Of a DNA stretch of 64,000 nucleotides, positions 15,099 to 23,089 are shown piece after piece. The position numbers were made by a program, and so were the translations under genes. Position 1 is the first letter of the stretch, and each line of letters begins with the position of its first letter. The stretch is from Mesorhizobium sp. WSM2240. Its GTDB lineage: Bacteria; Pseudomonadota; Alphaproteobacteria; Rhizobiales; Rhizobiaceae. The notes under the pieces were generated by a model that had not been told where the DNA came from, made no database searches, and was given only the letters and a program-made list of their open reading frames with translations. Location of the stretch: assembly GCF_040438645.1 (NCBI RefSeq), contig NZ_CP159256.1:1-64000 (forward strand). The letters are read 5' to 3'.

Positions 15099-16787
15099 AT
15101 GGACAGCCCGGCGCTGACGCCGCTTCGCCTGAACGGCCGTACGGTCGATCTTCAGCGCGGTGCCGTCACGGATGGCGGCGGGCACACGGTGACGCTGCGG
15201 CCGCAGGCGGGGAAGGTTATGAAGTTGCTCGCAACGCGGCCGGGCAAGCTGATTTCCAACGACGAGCTCATCCAGTCGGTCTGGGGGTCCATCGCGGTGA
15301 CCGACGACAGCCTGGTCCAATGCATAAAGGAAATCCGCAAGGCGCTTGGTGACGAGAACCACAAGATCGTCAGGACGGTCCTCAAACGCGGCTATATCCT
15401 CGAGCTGCCGCGACCAGAATTCGCGCGCGGGCCGCAATGGCGGCGCTGGACGGCACTGGCGACCTGCGTGGCCGGATTGGCGACGTTGGCGGGCGTCTAC
15501 CTCTTGCCAACTAAATCCGGAACGGACCCGCCGTCGATCGCTGTGATGCCGTTCGAGAGCGTCAACGGTGACGAGAAATGGGAACGCTTCGCAGATGCTA
15601 TAACCGATGACATCATAACTGATCTTGCACGTTTCCGGGCAATTCCTGTGATTGCGAGCGCCTCGACCGCTACCTATCGCGATGGGCCGCACGACGTGCG
15701 CGAAATTGGTAAGACACTGAACGTCAGATACGTTTTGGAGGGCAGTTTACAGATTGACGGCCATCGGTTGCGGGTCGCCACCCAGTTGACCAATACCGGG
15801 ACTGGAGAGCATGTGTGGTCGGAACGCTATGACCGCAATGCCGGGGAGTTTTTCGAAGTTCAGGACGAGATAACCGGGAAGATCGTCTCAACGCTGACTG
15901 GCTACCAAGGGCAATTGACTGCTGCCGAGAGGGCGTTGGCCAAGCGAAAGAACTCCACCGACCTGAACGCTTATGACTACTGGATTTTGGGAGTCGAAGC
16001 TAAGCAGAAACTGACACCTGAAAGCGAAATCGAGGCGCGGTCGCTGTTCGAAAAGGGGCTGAAGCTTGCCCCCGATTTTGCACCGCTGAGCCGTGACCTG
16101 AGCTATGTCTACGCGATCGAGGTCGAGGTCCTTGGTTCGGCGAAGAATCCAGCCGCTGCGCTCTCTATTTCCAGGAAGCTTGCCGCAAAGGCGTTGACGC
16201 TCGATCCATACGATGCGCTCACGCACCACGCATGGGGTACCCGTCTAAGAGCGATGGGCGATGTAGCCGGGGCGGAGCGACACTTCAAGCGCGCGCTTGA
16301 ACTCGGTCCAAACAATAGCGACGTGCTCATTCTTGTCGCTTGGGACTGGGCTCAATCAGGTCAACCGGAGCGCGCCATCGAGATGGTGGATCGAGCGCTG
16401 CGCCTGAATCCGTCTTATCCACATTGGTGGAACAATGCTCTCGTGGCTGTCTGGTTTCCAAACCGCTTCTTCGAGAAAGCTTACGGATCAGCTCAAGCTA
16501 TTTCCGGCAACTCGCCCAATGACGCCGCCCGCTACGCAATGATTGCAGCCCAACTCGGCAAGGAAAGGGAGGCATCCGAGGCGGCGGCAGCCGCGCTCGA
16601 AATGAACCCTCAATGGACGGCTGAAAGCATGCTGCTCGGACCGCTGGCTGACGAATCACTGCTTCCCGAAAGCGCCCGCAAAGCAGGTTTGCCGGTATGC
16701 ATGACCGCATCCCAGCTTGAGTCCTATGAGGGATCCGTGCGCTTCCGCGAATGTGAGGCGATGCGTCTAACAACCGCTAATAGATGA
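15099..16787 (+). CDS. Winged-helix regulator with membrane segment, TolB-like domain and TPRs
   Basis: This 562-residue protein has an OmpR/CadC-type DNA-binding winged helix (about 10-100, ending KIVRTVLKRGYILELP). One transmembrane helix (about 118-136) follows, then a TolB/FlgO-like domain (about 145-260, PPSIAVMPFESVNGDEKWERFADAITDDIITDLARF, with VRYVLEGSLQ) and C-terminal TPR-like repeats (about 330-500). Proteins of this build resemble the non-catalytic part of rhizobial TPR cyclases and CadC-like one-component sensors, so it probably reads a periplasmic signal and binds DNA directly. Target genes are unknown. Confidence 0.85.
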   Translation: MDSPALTPLRLNGRTVDLQRGAVTDGGGHTVTLRPQAGKVMKLLATRPGKLISNDELIQSVWGSIAVTDDSLVQCIKEIRKALGDENHKIVRTVLKRGYILELPRPEFARGPQWRRWTALATCVAGLATLAGVYLLPTKSGTDPPSIAVMPFESVNGDEKWERFADAITDDIITDLARFRAIPVIASASTATYRDGPHDVREIGKTLNVRYVLEGSLQIDGHRLRVATQLTNTGTGEHVWSERYDRNAGEFFEVQDEITGKIVSTLTGYQGQLTAAERALAKRKNSTDLNAYDYWILGVEAKQKLTPESEIEARSLFEKGLKLAPDFAPLSRDLSYVYAIEVEVLGSAKNPAAALSISRKLAAKALTLDPYDALTHHAWGTRLRAMGDVAGAERHFKRALELGPNNSDVLILVAWDWAQSGQPERAIEMVDRALRLNPSYPHWWNNALVAVWFPNRFFEKAYGSAQAISGNSPNDAARYAMIAAQLGKEREASEAAAAALEMNPQWTAESMLLGPLADESLLPESARKAGLPVCMTASQLESYEGSVRFRECEAMRLTTANR

Positions 16788-17443
16788 ACCGGGCGAACAG
16801 CGGTCGAAACAGCTGGACCAGCCGACCTTACGATTTCTGCCGACGGCAATCCAGTCTGCCTTCCGCCGCTTCAAGGCACAGGGGAACGACAGCGTTAGAG
16901 AAGCGATTCGAACGGCAGTTTCGGTGGCGCTCTTTGCTCGTTCCGGTCACGAGACGTACGGCAGGAAACCACCCAGCCAGTACTTCGACGCTCATTTCTG
17001 GTGTTCTGCAGCTCAGGTGCTTGAACCAGTGGGACACGCCAGGAACAGTCATCGAAACCTTCGGGGCGGAATGACCGAAGTGGGCCGCTTGCGGATTGTC
17101 GGCTTCGAGGCTCGGATTATCAGTGGCGGACCTTCAGCCCCAAGGGAGCATCGACGTGATCTGCCCCCAAGCCGACATCGGTGGAGATCATACGAACGAC
17201 TGCTTAGGTGAATGTGACAATTAACGATCCCGAGCCGGTCCACTCCGGACTGTTGGATCAGATCGGTTTCCGTCAGGCCGTTGGTTTTTTTAGACGATCC
17301 CAGTTATCGAACCACCGGACCAGCGCGATAAGCAGTGCGCCTTGCCGGAGTGCAGGCCTTGGTTGGACGCCTCAAGAGAACATTATGGCAACCTCGACCG
17401 TGAAAAGAGTGGAACCAATTAATAGGTGGCAAATTGAACGCGC
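16788..17443. other. Intergenic region without recognisable genes
   Basis: These 656 bases hold no ORF with family-like sequence and no clear terminator. The short possible ORFs have ragged codon use. Confidence 0.5.
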
Positions 17444-17653
17444 ATGAGACGGCGATCGTATCACGCCAAGGCATCCCGATTGGTCCGGCAGCAGTTAGGC
17501 AACCTCCAATCCCACCCGAGCTTTGCAGTGCCTAAAGGGGCGTCTGCCGAACACCGGCGCAAACTTCAAGAATTGGAACGGGCGGAGCGGAAAGAATATG
17601 GTCGGGGCGAGCATCATCAGCCCCGCGCTCCTCAAACAGGGGGAGGACTATAG
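17444..17653 (+). CDS. Small hypothetical basic protein (69 aa)
   Basis: This 69-residue, Arg/His-rich protein (MRRRSYHAKASRLVRQQLGN...) is not assigned to a family. Support comes from its one-base overlap with the next small gene (TAGTG), which suggests a translationally coupled pair. It may be a small nucleic-acid-binding protein, but nothing proves this. Confidence 0.45.
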   Translation: MRRRSYHAKASRLVRQQLGNLQSHPSFAVPKGASAEHRRKLQELERAERKEYGRGEHHQPRAPQTGGGL

Positions 17654-17892
17654 TGAATGACGATCCGCCGAAGACGGCAGAGTATCAGGATGGCGATATC
17701 ACCATACTCTCGAGAGCGCCGCTCGTCGGGACCTTGGAGCTGACGGATAACGATAGCGAGCCTATCGAACTGCAACTGGATCGACGGAGCGCCCAAGCCT
17801 TGATGACAGCATTAACAAAATTTCTCCTGACGGGGGAGGGCGAGGATGCACCACCGATCGCGGCCGATCTCGACGCTTTGGATAAGGATTGA
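17653..17892 (+). CDS. Small hypothetical acidic protein (79 aa)
   Basis: This 79-residue acidic protein (MNDDPPKTAEYQDGDITILS...) has GTLELTDNDSEPIELQLDRRSAQALMTALTKFLLTGEG, which could form a beta-hairpin followed by a helix. The start is GTG at 17653, overlapping the preceding stop. The contrast of a basic and an acidic small partner, coupled in one transcript, is notable. No function is assigned. Confidence 0.55.
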   Translation: MNDDPPKTAEYQDGDITILSRAPLVGTLELTDNDSEPIELQLDRRSAQALMTALTKFLLTGEGEDAPPIAADLDALDKD

Positions 17893-17899
17893 CGACATC

Positions 17900-18170
17900 C
17901 CAAAGCCTTTGTAAGCGATTCTGCGAGCGCCGGACATAGCCGAGGCGCTCTAGTTCATCGACCAACTCACCCATCGCTGCTTTGCCAAAGCCCGCGCGCT
18001 ATGCGAGCACGCTGGGTCGGGTAGTCGACGCCGAGTTCATCTCCGATCTGCCTGGCGTCAACCGGTTGGTCGCGGTACCTGAAGCTCGAGTTCCGGGCGA
18101 TGTCGGCATAAGTCTTGCTCCGCGCAAGCTCGGTGATGATGAGGTAGGTGAGTTGCTTAGGCCTGGACAT
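17900..18170 (-). pseudogene. Remnants of a TolB-like/TPR cyclase domain and possibly a MarR regulator
   Basis: Bases 18008-18170 on the minus strand encode LIITELARSKTYADIARNSSFRY followed by RDQPVDARQIGDELGVDY. This is the typical TolB-like segment of rhizobial TPR regulators (compare TDDIITDLARF and LNVRYVLEG in the intact gene at 15099). After a frame change, bases about 17900-17990 encode GFGKAAMGELVDELERLGYVRR, which looks like the DNA-binding wing of a MarR regulator. Neither has a full domain. The cyclase-type match is the stronger. Confidence 0.5.
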
Positions 18171-18313
18171 GGCGACCTCCGATGGGTTGAGAATCGCCGC
18201 ACTAGGACATTATTCCTGACGCGCCGAATTGGATCAAGGGTTCCCATTCGAGTTCGTTGCTGGGAACCCGCCAGTGGAGGCAGCGTTAATGCACAGCGTT
18301 TTTGGTGCTGACT

Positions 18314-18613
18314 ATGGTTAAGCTGGACGACGGGATTTTCGACCAGGCGGTGAAGGTTCACGGCGCACGCGCGAGCCACGTTCAGCACATAGGCAGCGCC
18401 CGCAAGGCAGCTGAATGGCTGCTCAACGAATGGCCTATGAAAATCGACACCGCGAATGCCCGGGCTGCGCGCAACGCTTGCCTGGAGGCTTTGGAGGGTC
18501 GGCTCAACGCCGCTGCCGTCCGGAAGGCATTTCGCGATGCGGCCGAAGAGGCGGGCATCCTAATTGGCGATGACAACCGTCCACCGCCCGGACCCATTAA
18601 GCGCAGGCGGTAG
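18314..18613 (+). CDS. DUF982 domain protein
   Basis: This 99-residue protein has the DUF982 signature of Rhizobiales: an early aromatic segment, then IGSARKAAEWLLNEWP, the middle ARAARNACLEALEGR and the end AVRKAFRDAAEEAGILI. Function is unknown; members are often multicopy and plasmid-borne. The ATG at 18314 is preferred over an upstream TTG (18302). Confidence 0.8.
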   Translation: MVKLDDGIFDQAVKVHGARASHVQHIGSARKAAEWLLNEWPMKIDTANARAARNACLEALEGRLNAAAVRKAFRDAAEEAGILIGDDNRPPPGPIKRRR

Positions 18614-18929
18614 TTTCGATGGTTGGCGGCTGAAGCGCCCCCAGAACAACTGGCCTCCGGTCCGTGCGTGGATCGACCAACAAGCCTATCTGCTGTTGAT
18701 AGTGCTCAATCACGTGCGGCAACCGAATTTTCTGTTCCAGGCGACTGACATGGATCGACAGGTGCATTCGGATCGTATGTGTGGAATGGCACGGCGAAAC
18801 CCCCTCAAAATGCGGGGAGAATGTACCCTCGCTATTCCCAATTCCAATCATAGACCTCACCGGCTGGGACGGTGAAGCCTCGGGGCGTGCTGGCCGTCAA
18901 AAGCGTCCGACCAATTCCGCTAGCCGGTA

Positions 18930-19046
18930 TGTGAAGCATCCCACAGACGCCCCACAGAGGAACTCCTAACATCGGCTCAACCTTCCTCCCGAAGGTATTC
19001 CTCGGAGGCCCGACCGATAACGCCCCTTTCGGTCGGGCCTTTTCTT
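18930..19046 (+). ncRNA. Candidate trans-acting sRNA with anti-Shine-Dalgarno loop
   Basis: There is no ORF here, yet the strand ends in the strongest intrinsic terminator of the window. Upstream, ACCTTC-CTCCC-GAAGGT (18980-18996) makes a perfect 6-pair hairpin exposing CUCCC, complementary to Shine-Dalgarno sequences, and a small AGGA/TCCT hairpin precedes it. This matches alphaproteobacterial sRNAs of the alpha-r14/NfeR1 and cuckoo type, which expose CUCCU/CUCCC loops and end in a strong terminator about 115-125 nt from their start. The 5' end is a guess from family size; no clear promoter is seen. Confidence 0.5.
19006..19046 (+). terminator. Strong intrinsic terminator
   Basis: AGGCCCGACCGA (19006-19017) pairs perfectly with TCGGTCGGGCCT (19029-19040) over 12 base pairs with an 11-base loop, followed by TTTCTT. 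No coding gene ends here, so it most likely terminates the candidate sRNA. Confidence 0.85.
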
Positions 19047-19167
19047 CCGCCACCCTTCCGCCCGTACCCTGTCGCGTCCGCTTCAGGCGTGTGCCCCGAT
19101 ATTTCTGATTTCTTCGAAGGCTTTTCGGAGATTTTCAAAAGCGGCGCGGATACGGAGGGGAAGGCAT

Positions 19168-19323
19168 ATGATCATTTGGTTCGCTGACTGGTTGTCAGAG
19201 CGTGAAATGCGCTTGGGTGTTATTTCCAAGGTCTTGGGCAACTTTCCCAACATCTTGGGCGTCGTCGTTACTAACGTCGCAGCCATGCAGAAATCGACAA
19301 AGCTTATTCCGAATTTGGAATAA
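19168..19323 (+). CDS. Possible small protein (51 aa)
   Basis: The ATG at 19168 lies 7 bases after GGAGGGG, a near-ideal ribosome site. The 51 residues (MIIWFADWLSEREMRLGV..., ending LIPNLE) have a hydrophobic centre and no known family. It is listed for the ribosome site; codon statistics are inconclusive. Confidence 0.35.
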   Translation: MIIWFADWLSEREMRLGVISKVLGNFPNILGVVVTNVAAMQKSTKLIPNLE

Positions 19324-19579
19324 CAATTGTCAAACACGACGCGGACCGATCGTTATGAACTGGCGCAATCGCTGGAAATTTCTCGATTACGCTGTGGGTT
19401 TTCCGTCATCCGGAATTCCTTGCCTGCCATGATCGAGGCCAGAAACACCGAGAATGGACGCGATCAATGACTATTAACCTCATAACCGCTGCAGGCTCCG
19501 GTGCACCTAACACCCGAATTCTGTGCGTCTCCTGCACTGATCCTTGTGGCACGACGGAGCCGGAAAGGAGCTTCACCAT

Positions 19580-19783
19580 ATGACCACAGCCTTAATACTC
19601 ACTGCGATTGCCACCACCTTCACGACAGGCTTTCTCCTCGGCGACAGGCGCGGCGTGCGGCAATGCAACGCGATCCTGGATGAGAACTGGCGCGAACTCA
19701 TGAAGGCAATTCGGGACGAGCCACTACCGAGTCCAAATCTGGACGGCGAGGAAGCCCGGCCGGCAGCGCCTACTGTGCACTAA
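19580..19783 (+). CDS. Small membrane-anchored hypothetical protein (67 aa)
   Basis: The ATG at 19580 follows AAAGGAG at 7 bases. The product opens with a hydrophobic helix (MTTALILTAIATTFTTGFLLGDRRG), then a polar helix and a Pro/Glu-rich tail. An intrinsic terminator follows at 19809. It is likely an inner-membrane peptide; function is unknown. Confidence 0.6.
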   Translation: MTTALILTAIATTFTTGFLLGDRRGVRQCNAILDENWRELMKAIRDEPLPSPNLDGEEARPAAPTVH

Positions 19784-19808
19784 GGCCCGTCTTTTTCTCA
19801 GGCAATAG

Positions 19809-19839
19809 CGCCCGCTGCTTCGGTGGCGGGCGTTTGTCT
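19809..19839 (+). terminator. Intrinsic terminator
   Basis: CGCCCGC (19809-19815) pairs with GCGGGCG (19826-19832) around a 10-base loop and is followed by TTTGTCT. It ends the small gene at 19580-19783. Confidence 0.65.
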
Positions 19840-19943
19840 GACCGACAACCGTAAAGCATAGAGATTCAGCTTGCCTCTCCTGGAAAAGGGAATGACATCC
19901 TCATACGAGGGGGCATCGATGTTACGAAGGAGGGCGCGCCACC

Positions 19944-20087
19944 ATGAATACGCGAAACTGGATAATCGCTGCCGTCGCAGTTGTTCTGTTAATCGCCGTC
20001 TACTTCGTCGTTTTCCAGCCCGGCGCGGAGGCACCCACGGAAATCACAGCGCCGCCTGCAACTACCGAACCAGCGCCTGCTCAGTGA
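19944..20087 (+). CDS. Small membrane protein (47 aa)
   Basis: This short ORF starts at ATG 19944, preceded by GAAGGAGGG. MNTRNWIIAAVAVVLLIAVY begins one strong transmembrane helix, followed by a Pro/Ala/Thr/Glu-rich tail. The ribosome site, helix and tail are typical of real small envelope proteins. Function is unknown. Confidence 0.65.
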   Translation: MNTRNWIIAAVAVVLLIAVYFVVFQPGAEAPTEITAPPATTEPAPAQ

Positions 20088-20127
20088 TGAGCAGCGCGCG
20101 CCCTGGCGGGCACAAAGCGACGCCGGT

Positions 20128-20304
20128 TCACTTTTCCCTGTGGAGGATGAGGGCTAAGGCGATGAGGATGCCGGCCGCGACGGCCAGTGCTGCGACCAAC
20201 TTGATCGCGACCGTCGGCGCGACGACGCCGACCCACAGGGCGACGACCACGGCGGCTGCGGCGGCTGAGATGAGTATAGCGAGGGCGTCTATGATCCGGC
20301 CCAT
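20128..20304 (-). CDS. Small two-helix membrane protein (58 aa)
   Basis: The minus-strand ORF from ATG 20304 encodes MGRIIDALAILISAAAAAVV and on through a second hydrophobic stretch to ALILHREK. Two transmembrane helices are joined by a short turn (VGVVAPTVAIK). It is convergent with the 47-residue gene and is the kind of gene size-filtered annotation misses. Confidence 0.55.
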   Translation of the reverse strand: MGRIIDALAILISAAAAAVVVALWVGVVAPTVAIKLVAALAVAAGILIALALILHREK

Positions 20305-20357
20305 GGCAGGGAACGTATCACGACGAGCTTCGGCTTGCCCTGGCGGGCTTTCGATGT

Positions 20358-20564
20358 TTATGCATAATAGAAAGCTGGCCTACCGTCCGGTGTGAAAACC
20401 TGACCATTTTCGACGTAATAGGCAGCTGCGCCGCTCTTCATTTGATACCACCAGCCGCCGTTTTCGCAGAATTCGCATGTCCCGGTTTCGGGTGCGTAGA
20501 CACGCTGGCCTTCCTGGTAATACGCGGGCTTCCCCTCGGAGTCATATAACCAGCGGATAGCCAT
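20358..20564 (-). CDS. Small aromatic-rich hypothetical protein (68 aa)
   Basis: The likely start is ATG 20564 (MAIRWLYDSEGKPAYYQEGQ). The sequence has internally repeated short strands of the form G-x-A-Y-Y-x-x-G-x-x-V (GKPAYYQEGQRVYAP, AAAYYVENGQVFTP, GRPAFYYA) and a CEFC pair. It looks like a small beta-meander of the 4-fold beta type seen in rhizobial proteins. An upstream extension to 20624 is possible. Confidence 0.65.
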   Translation of the reverse strand: MAIRWLYDSEGKPAYYQEGQRVYAPETGTCEFCENGGWWYQMKSGAAAYYVENGQVFTPDGRPAFYYA

Positions 20565-20641
20565 TCCGATCTCTTCCCATCGCAGCGGCGCGCGCCGGAA
20601 CCGGTTGCGTAGCGCCAGCCCCACACGGTCTCGGAAAATGG

Positions 20642-20986
20642 GCGGGTTTAGGCCATGCCGGCGGACGGTATCATTGCCACTGGCTACACAAACACGATCT
20701 CAGGGTTGCGTCGCACACGCGGCGAAATGCTCGCCATCATGGCAGATTTGCGCGTATTGATCGCAGTGCTGTCAGCCCCTCGGCCGCGCGGGCTCGCCAA
20801 TGGCAGGCAGACGAGTCGTCGGGAATTGTACGGAACCAGCAATCATTCTACCCGTTTTCAGGTGACCCGTTTCCACAGGACGGGTGAAATCGAGCCTGGG
20901 CGGCCGTTCCCCCGCACCTCCATACTCGGGCTCGATTTTAACGGTCCAACTGGGATGGAATATCCCGAGAGCAGCTAGGTGCTGCC
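20642..20986. other. Region with at most a decayed short ORF
   Basis: These 345 bases lie between two small divergent genes. Plus-strand bases around 20685-20780 could encode TNTISGLRRTRGEMLAIMADL, reminiscent of short coiled-coil rhizobial hypotheticals, but the frame then turns into unlikely sequence. I do not call a gene. Confidence 0.4.
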
Positions 20987-21241
20987 ATGGCGGTCTATTA
21001 TTTCGACATGCGCGACAACGACCAATTCTATCCTGACAACCAAGGGACGGAACTGGACGGAGGGCTTGCGGCCGCTCGCATCGTGGCATTCGCCACACTA
21101 GCCGATTACATCCAAGGACGCATTCCCGAGACCGACAGCCCCCGCCGCGTAGCAGTGGAGGTTGCCGATAGAAATCACGAGCCCTTGATGGCTGCAGTTC
21201 TCACCGTTGGGTTCGTGCCCGCCCAGCGGGCCGCCCCGTAA
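20987..21241 (+). CDS. DUF6894 domain protein (84 aa)
   Basis: This 84-residue protein has the DUF6894 pattern: an opening YYFDMRDNDQFYPDNQGTEL, a helix LAAARIVAFATLADYIQGRIP and an ending strand VAVEVADRNHEPLMAAVLTV. Such proteins are abundant in Rhizobiales and uncharacterised. Its 3' end overlaps the convergent next gene by about 40 bases. Confidence 0.8.
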   Translation: MAVYYFDMRDNDQFYPDNQGTELDGGLAAARIVAFATLADYIQGRIPETDSPRRVAVEVADRNHEPLMAAVLTVGFVPAQRAAP

Positions 21242-21572
21242 AGTTTTTCGTGGGGTTTTCTGTGCGGACCTCGTGCTCCGCGCCAATCACCTGAAGGCGC
21301 GCGAATTCGTGCCGCTCGTAAAGCTCCAAGTAACGCTTGCGGCCCTCTCTGCTTTTCCGACGCAATGTGTCATCTATCCGCTCCGCGAGCCACTGGCGCT
21401 TGTGCTCGACATACCAGATCGATTCTTCCACTGTCAGGCCGACAAGCGTCAGCCGCCCTTTGCTGTCTGTGGTAAGGGCACGGTCCCGCGTCAACGCTTC
21501 CTCTTCGCCTGGCGTGAGTTCTAGCGGCACGTCCATCAATTCCGCCCCCTCTATGTCGCGCCAATGTCCCAC
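21201..21572 (-). CDS. Hypothetical protein (up to 123 aa)
   Basis: This charged, mostly helical protein (MGHWRDIEGAELMDVPLELT...) contains LTVEESIWYVEHKRQWLAERIDDTLRRKSREGRKRYLELYERHEFARLQ, probably a helical hairpin. The true start may be the internal Met at residue 13 (21536). No family was recognised; regular codon use and an uninterrupted frame support a real gene. It is convergent with and overlaps the DUF6894 gene. Confidence 0.6.
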   Translation of the reverse strand: MGHWRDIEGAELMDVPLELTPGEEEALTRDRALTTDSKGRLTLVGLTVEESIWYVEHKRQWLAERIDDTLRRKSREGRKRYLELYERHEFARLQVIGAEHEVRTENPTKNFTGRPAGRARTQR

Positions 21573-22272
21573 GGATTTGCCGAGTGTCGCAGGAAGTCTC
21601 GGAAATCAACGGTCCGATCGCTATCCGCAATTTTGTGCGTAAGCGGTAAGAAATTCCAAATTATGGAAGTATTCAACACGATATGGCGGAGAGAGCGGGA
21701 TTTCGAACGCATACGCCGCAGTAAATCGGCAGGCGCTCGGATGGGTCGTAGGCGATCTCCGCGTTCAGTCAGAGGCAAATCTGTCCGCAACGGCCGCGAT
21801 GCTCCGCAAAGCGGTCACTCACGTCTCGGCTGACTTCGGTCAGCTTACGGTCAATCCGCTGGTTCCGGTGAAGGTCCGCTTCCGGGAGCAAATTTGAGCC
21901 GGGAATGTCCGACTAGGGTCAGATGCGATGGTTGGAAAATCATTTCCTACTACGGCTGCGCGGCCCTACGTGTGAATGTCGGGATTGCGCCCCATTCCAG
22001 CCGTAGAGAACAGCGCTGGCGACGCCTGGAAGCAGACGTTGCCGGTAACCATCTGGAGGTCACGCTGGCGCCACTTGCGGAACTTCCAGCTTGCCCTGTC
22101 GAAGGTGCCGTTTTCTATCCCGAAGCGGTCCTTGAATTGGCAGGCGGGGACCGCATCACCATTCCTTCGCGCGGTCAGCCTCTATCGCAGGCCCGAGGGT
22201 CTGGCAGTGCGGTCTGGCCAACCTTGGCCGAAAGGCAAACGCGGGGTCACAGCGATTTGACTCTTCGTCACC
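21573..22272. other. Intergenic region holding a dispersed repeat
   Basis: No gene is recognised in 700 bases. The stretch 21918-22070 is the repeat described separately. Bases 21680-21896 can be read as one uninterrupted frame ending PVKVRFREQI, but without a start or family match. Confidence 0.4.
21918..22070 (+). repeat. Dispersed degenerate repeat, copy B
   Basis: About 150 bases beginning GTCAGATG and containing CATTTCCTACTACGGCTGCG closely match 34709-34860, with a few scattered differences. The last ~45 bases also match 14492-14534 and 41007-41050. No coding potential is conserved between copies. Confidence 0.75.
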
Positions 22273-23067
22273 TTAAAATCGCACCACCATTCCGAGAATC
22301 GGACCCTGCTGGACGACATCGAAGGTAAATCCGTCGTCGTTGCTGTAATCGACGCCCAGGGCGCGGTAGCCTGCGACTGCCGAAATCTTGTCGTTGAAGC
22401 GGTAACCGACTGCCCCGGCGACGTCCCAGTCGATGTCGGCTCCACCTGCCCCCACCAGGCCCCATCCGGTCAAATAGATCTCCGGTGTGATCGCGTAACT
22501 TCCACGAAGGCCGGCCATGGCATCCACCCAGGTCGCGCCGTCGCTTCGCGATACACCGTCGAGAATGCCGCCGCTGAAGGAGATCTCGGTGTCGACCGAC
22601 CACACCCTGACCCCTCCTACGATTTCAAGACGTCCGGAAGTGTCTTCGAGGAGCGCATAGCCGGCCCCGATCAAACCGGCGAATGTTTCCGTGGATACCT
22701 CGACGCTTGAAGCAAGAATGCCTCGCGGCGTTCCGGTGGAGCCGGAAATCTTGGTGTACATGATGTCGCCGAAGATGCTGTAGCGGTCGTAGCGCGCCTC
22801 GCCGATCGCCATGGCCCCAAAGTCCAGATGATCGAAGATGTCACCGAAACTCGCATCGACCTCGACCGGCGGCAGCCCGAACTGCCCGACGTCCCCGGAT
22901 ATGCCCGCCGCCCAGAGATAGGGGGCAACCGAGAACGTCCAGCCCTGCTCGGTCACAACTTGCTGGGCTTCCGGTGTCACTGGCGAATACACGTCGGCGG
23001 CTTTGGCGCCATCGGCAAGCAGGAAGCCGCCGACGCAGGCGAGAGTAGAAGCCATGCCAAATTTCAT
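22273..23067 (-). CDS. Outer-membrane beta-barrel protein
   Basis: This 264-residue protein starts at ATG 23067 after GGAGGG. A signal peptide (MKFGMASTLACVGGFLLADG...AKAA) is followed by alternating amphipathic strands with many Gly/Tyr/Trp/Asp turns (FSVAPYLWAAGISGDVG, FGAMAIGEARYDRYSIFGDI, VGYRFNDKISAVAGYRALG), ending in the barrel signature ILGMVVRF with terminal Phe. It resembles the small porin-like OmpA/Omp25-type barrels of Rhizobiales. It is the last gene of the DUF2092 operon, 22 bases after the lipoprotein gene. Confidence 0.85.
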   Translation of the reverse strand: MKFGMASTLACVGGFLLADGAKAADVYSPVTPEAQQVVTEQGWTFSVAPYLWAAGISGDVGQFGLPPVEVDASFGDIFDHLDFGAMAIGEARYDRYSIFGDIMYTKISGSTGTPRGILASSVEVSTETFAGLIGAGYALLEDTSGRLEIVGGVRVWSVDTEISFSGGILDGVSRSDGATWVDAMAGLRGSYAITPEIYLTGWGLVGAGGADIDWDVAGAVGYRFNDKISAVAGYRALGVDYSNDDGFTFDVVQQGPILGMVVRF

Positions 23068-23089
23068 AATTCCCTCCAGTTGTAGCTTG

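Noticed and set aside
14667..15692. 341-codon minus-strand frame
   Set aside because: Only its last 67 codons look real. The rest is antisense to the well-supported regulator at 15099 and shows no family pattern.
17208..17447. 79-codon plus-strand frame before the small basic protein
   Set aside because: Irregular composition and no ribosome site; not supported as a gene.
18597..18860. 87-codon minus-strand frame after the DUF982 gene
   Set aside because: No ribosome site or family pattern; mixed residues typical of non-coding DNA.
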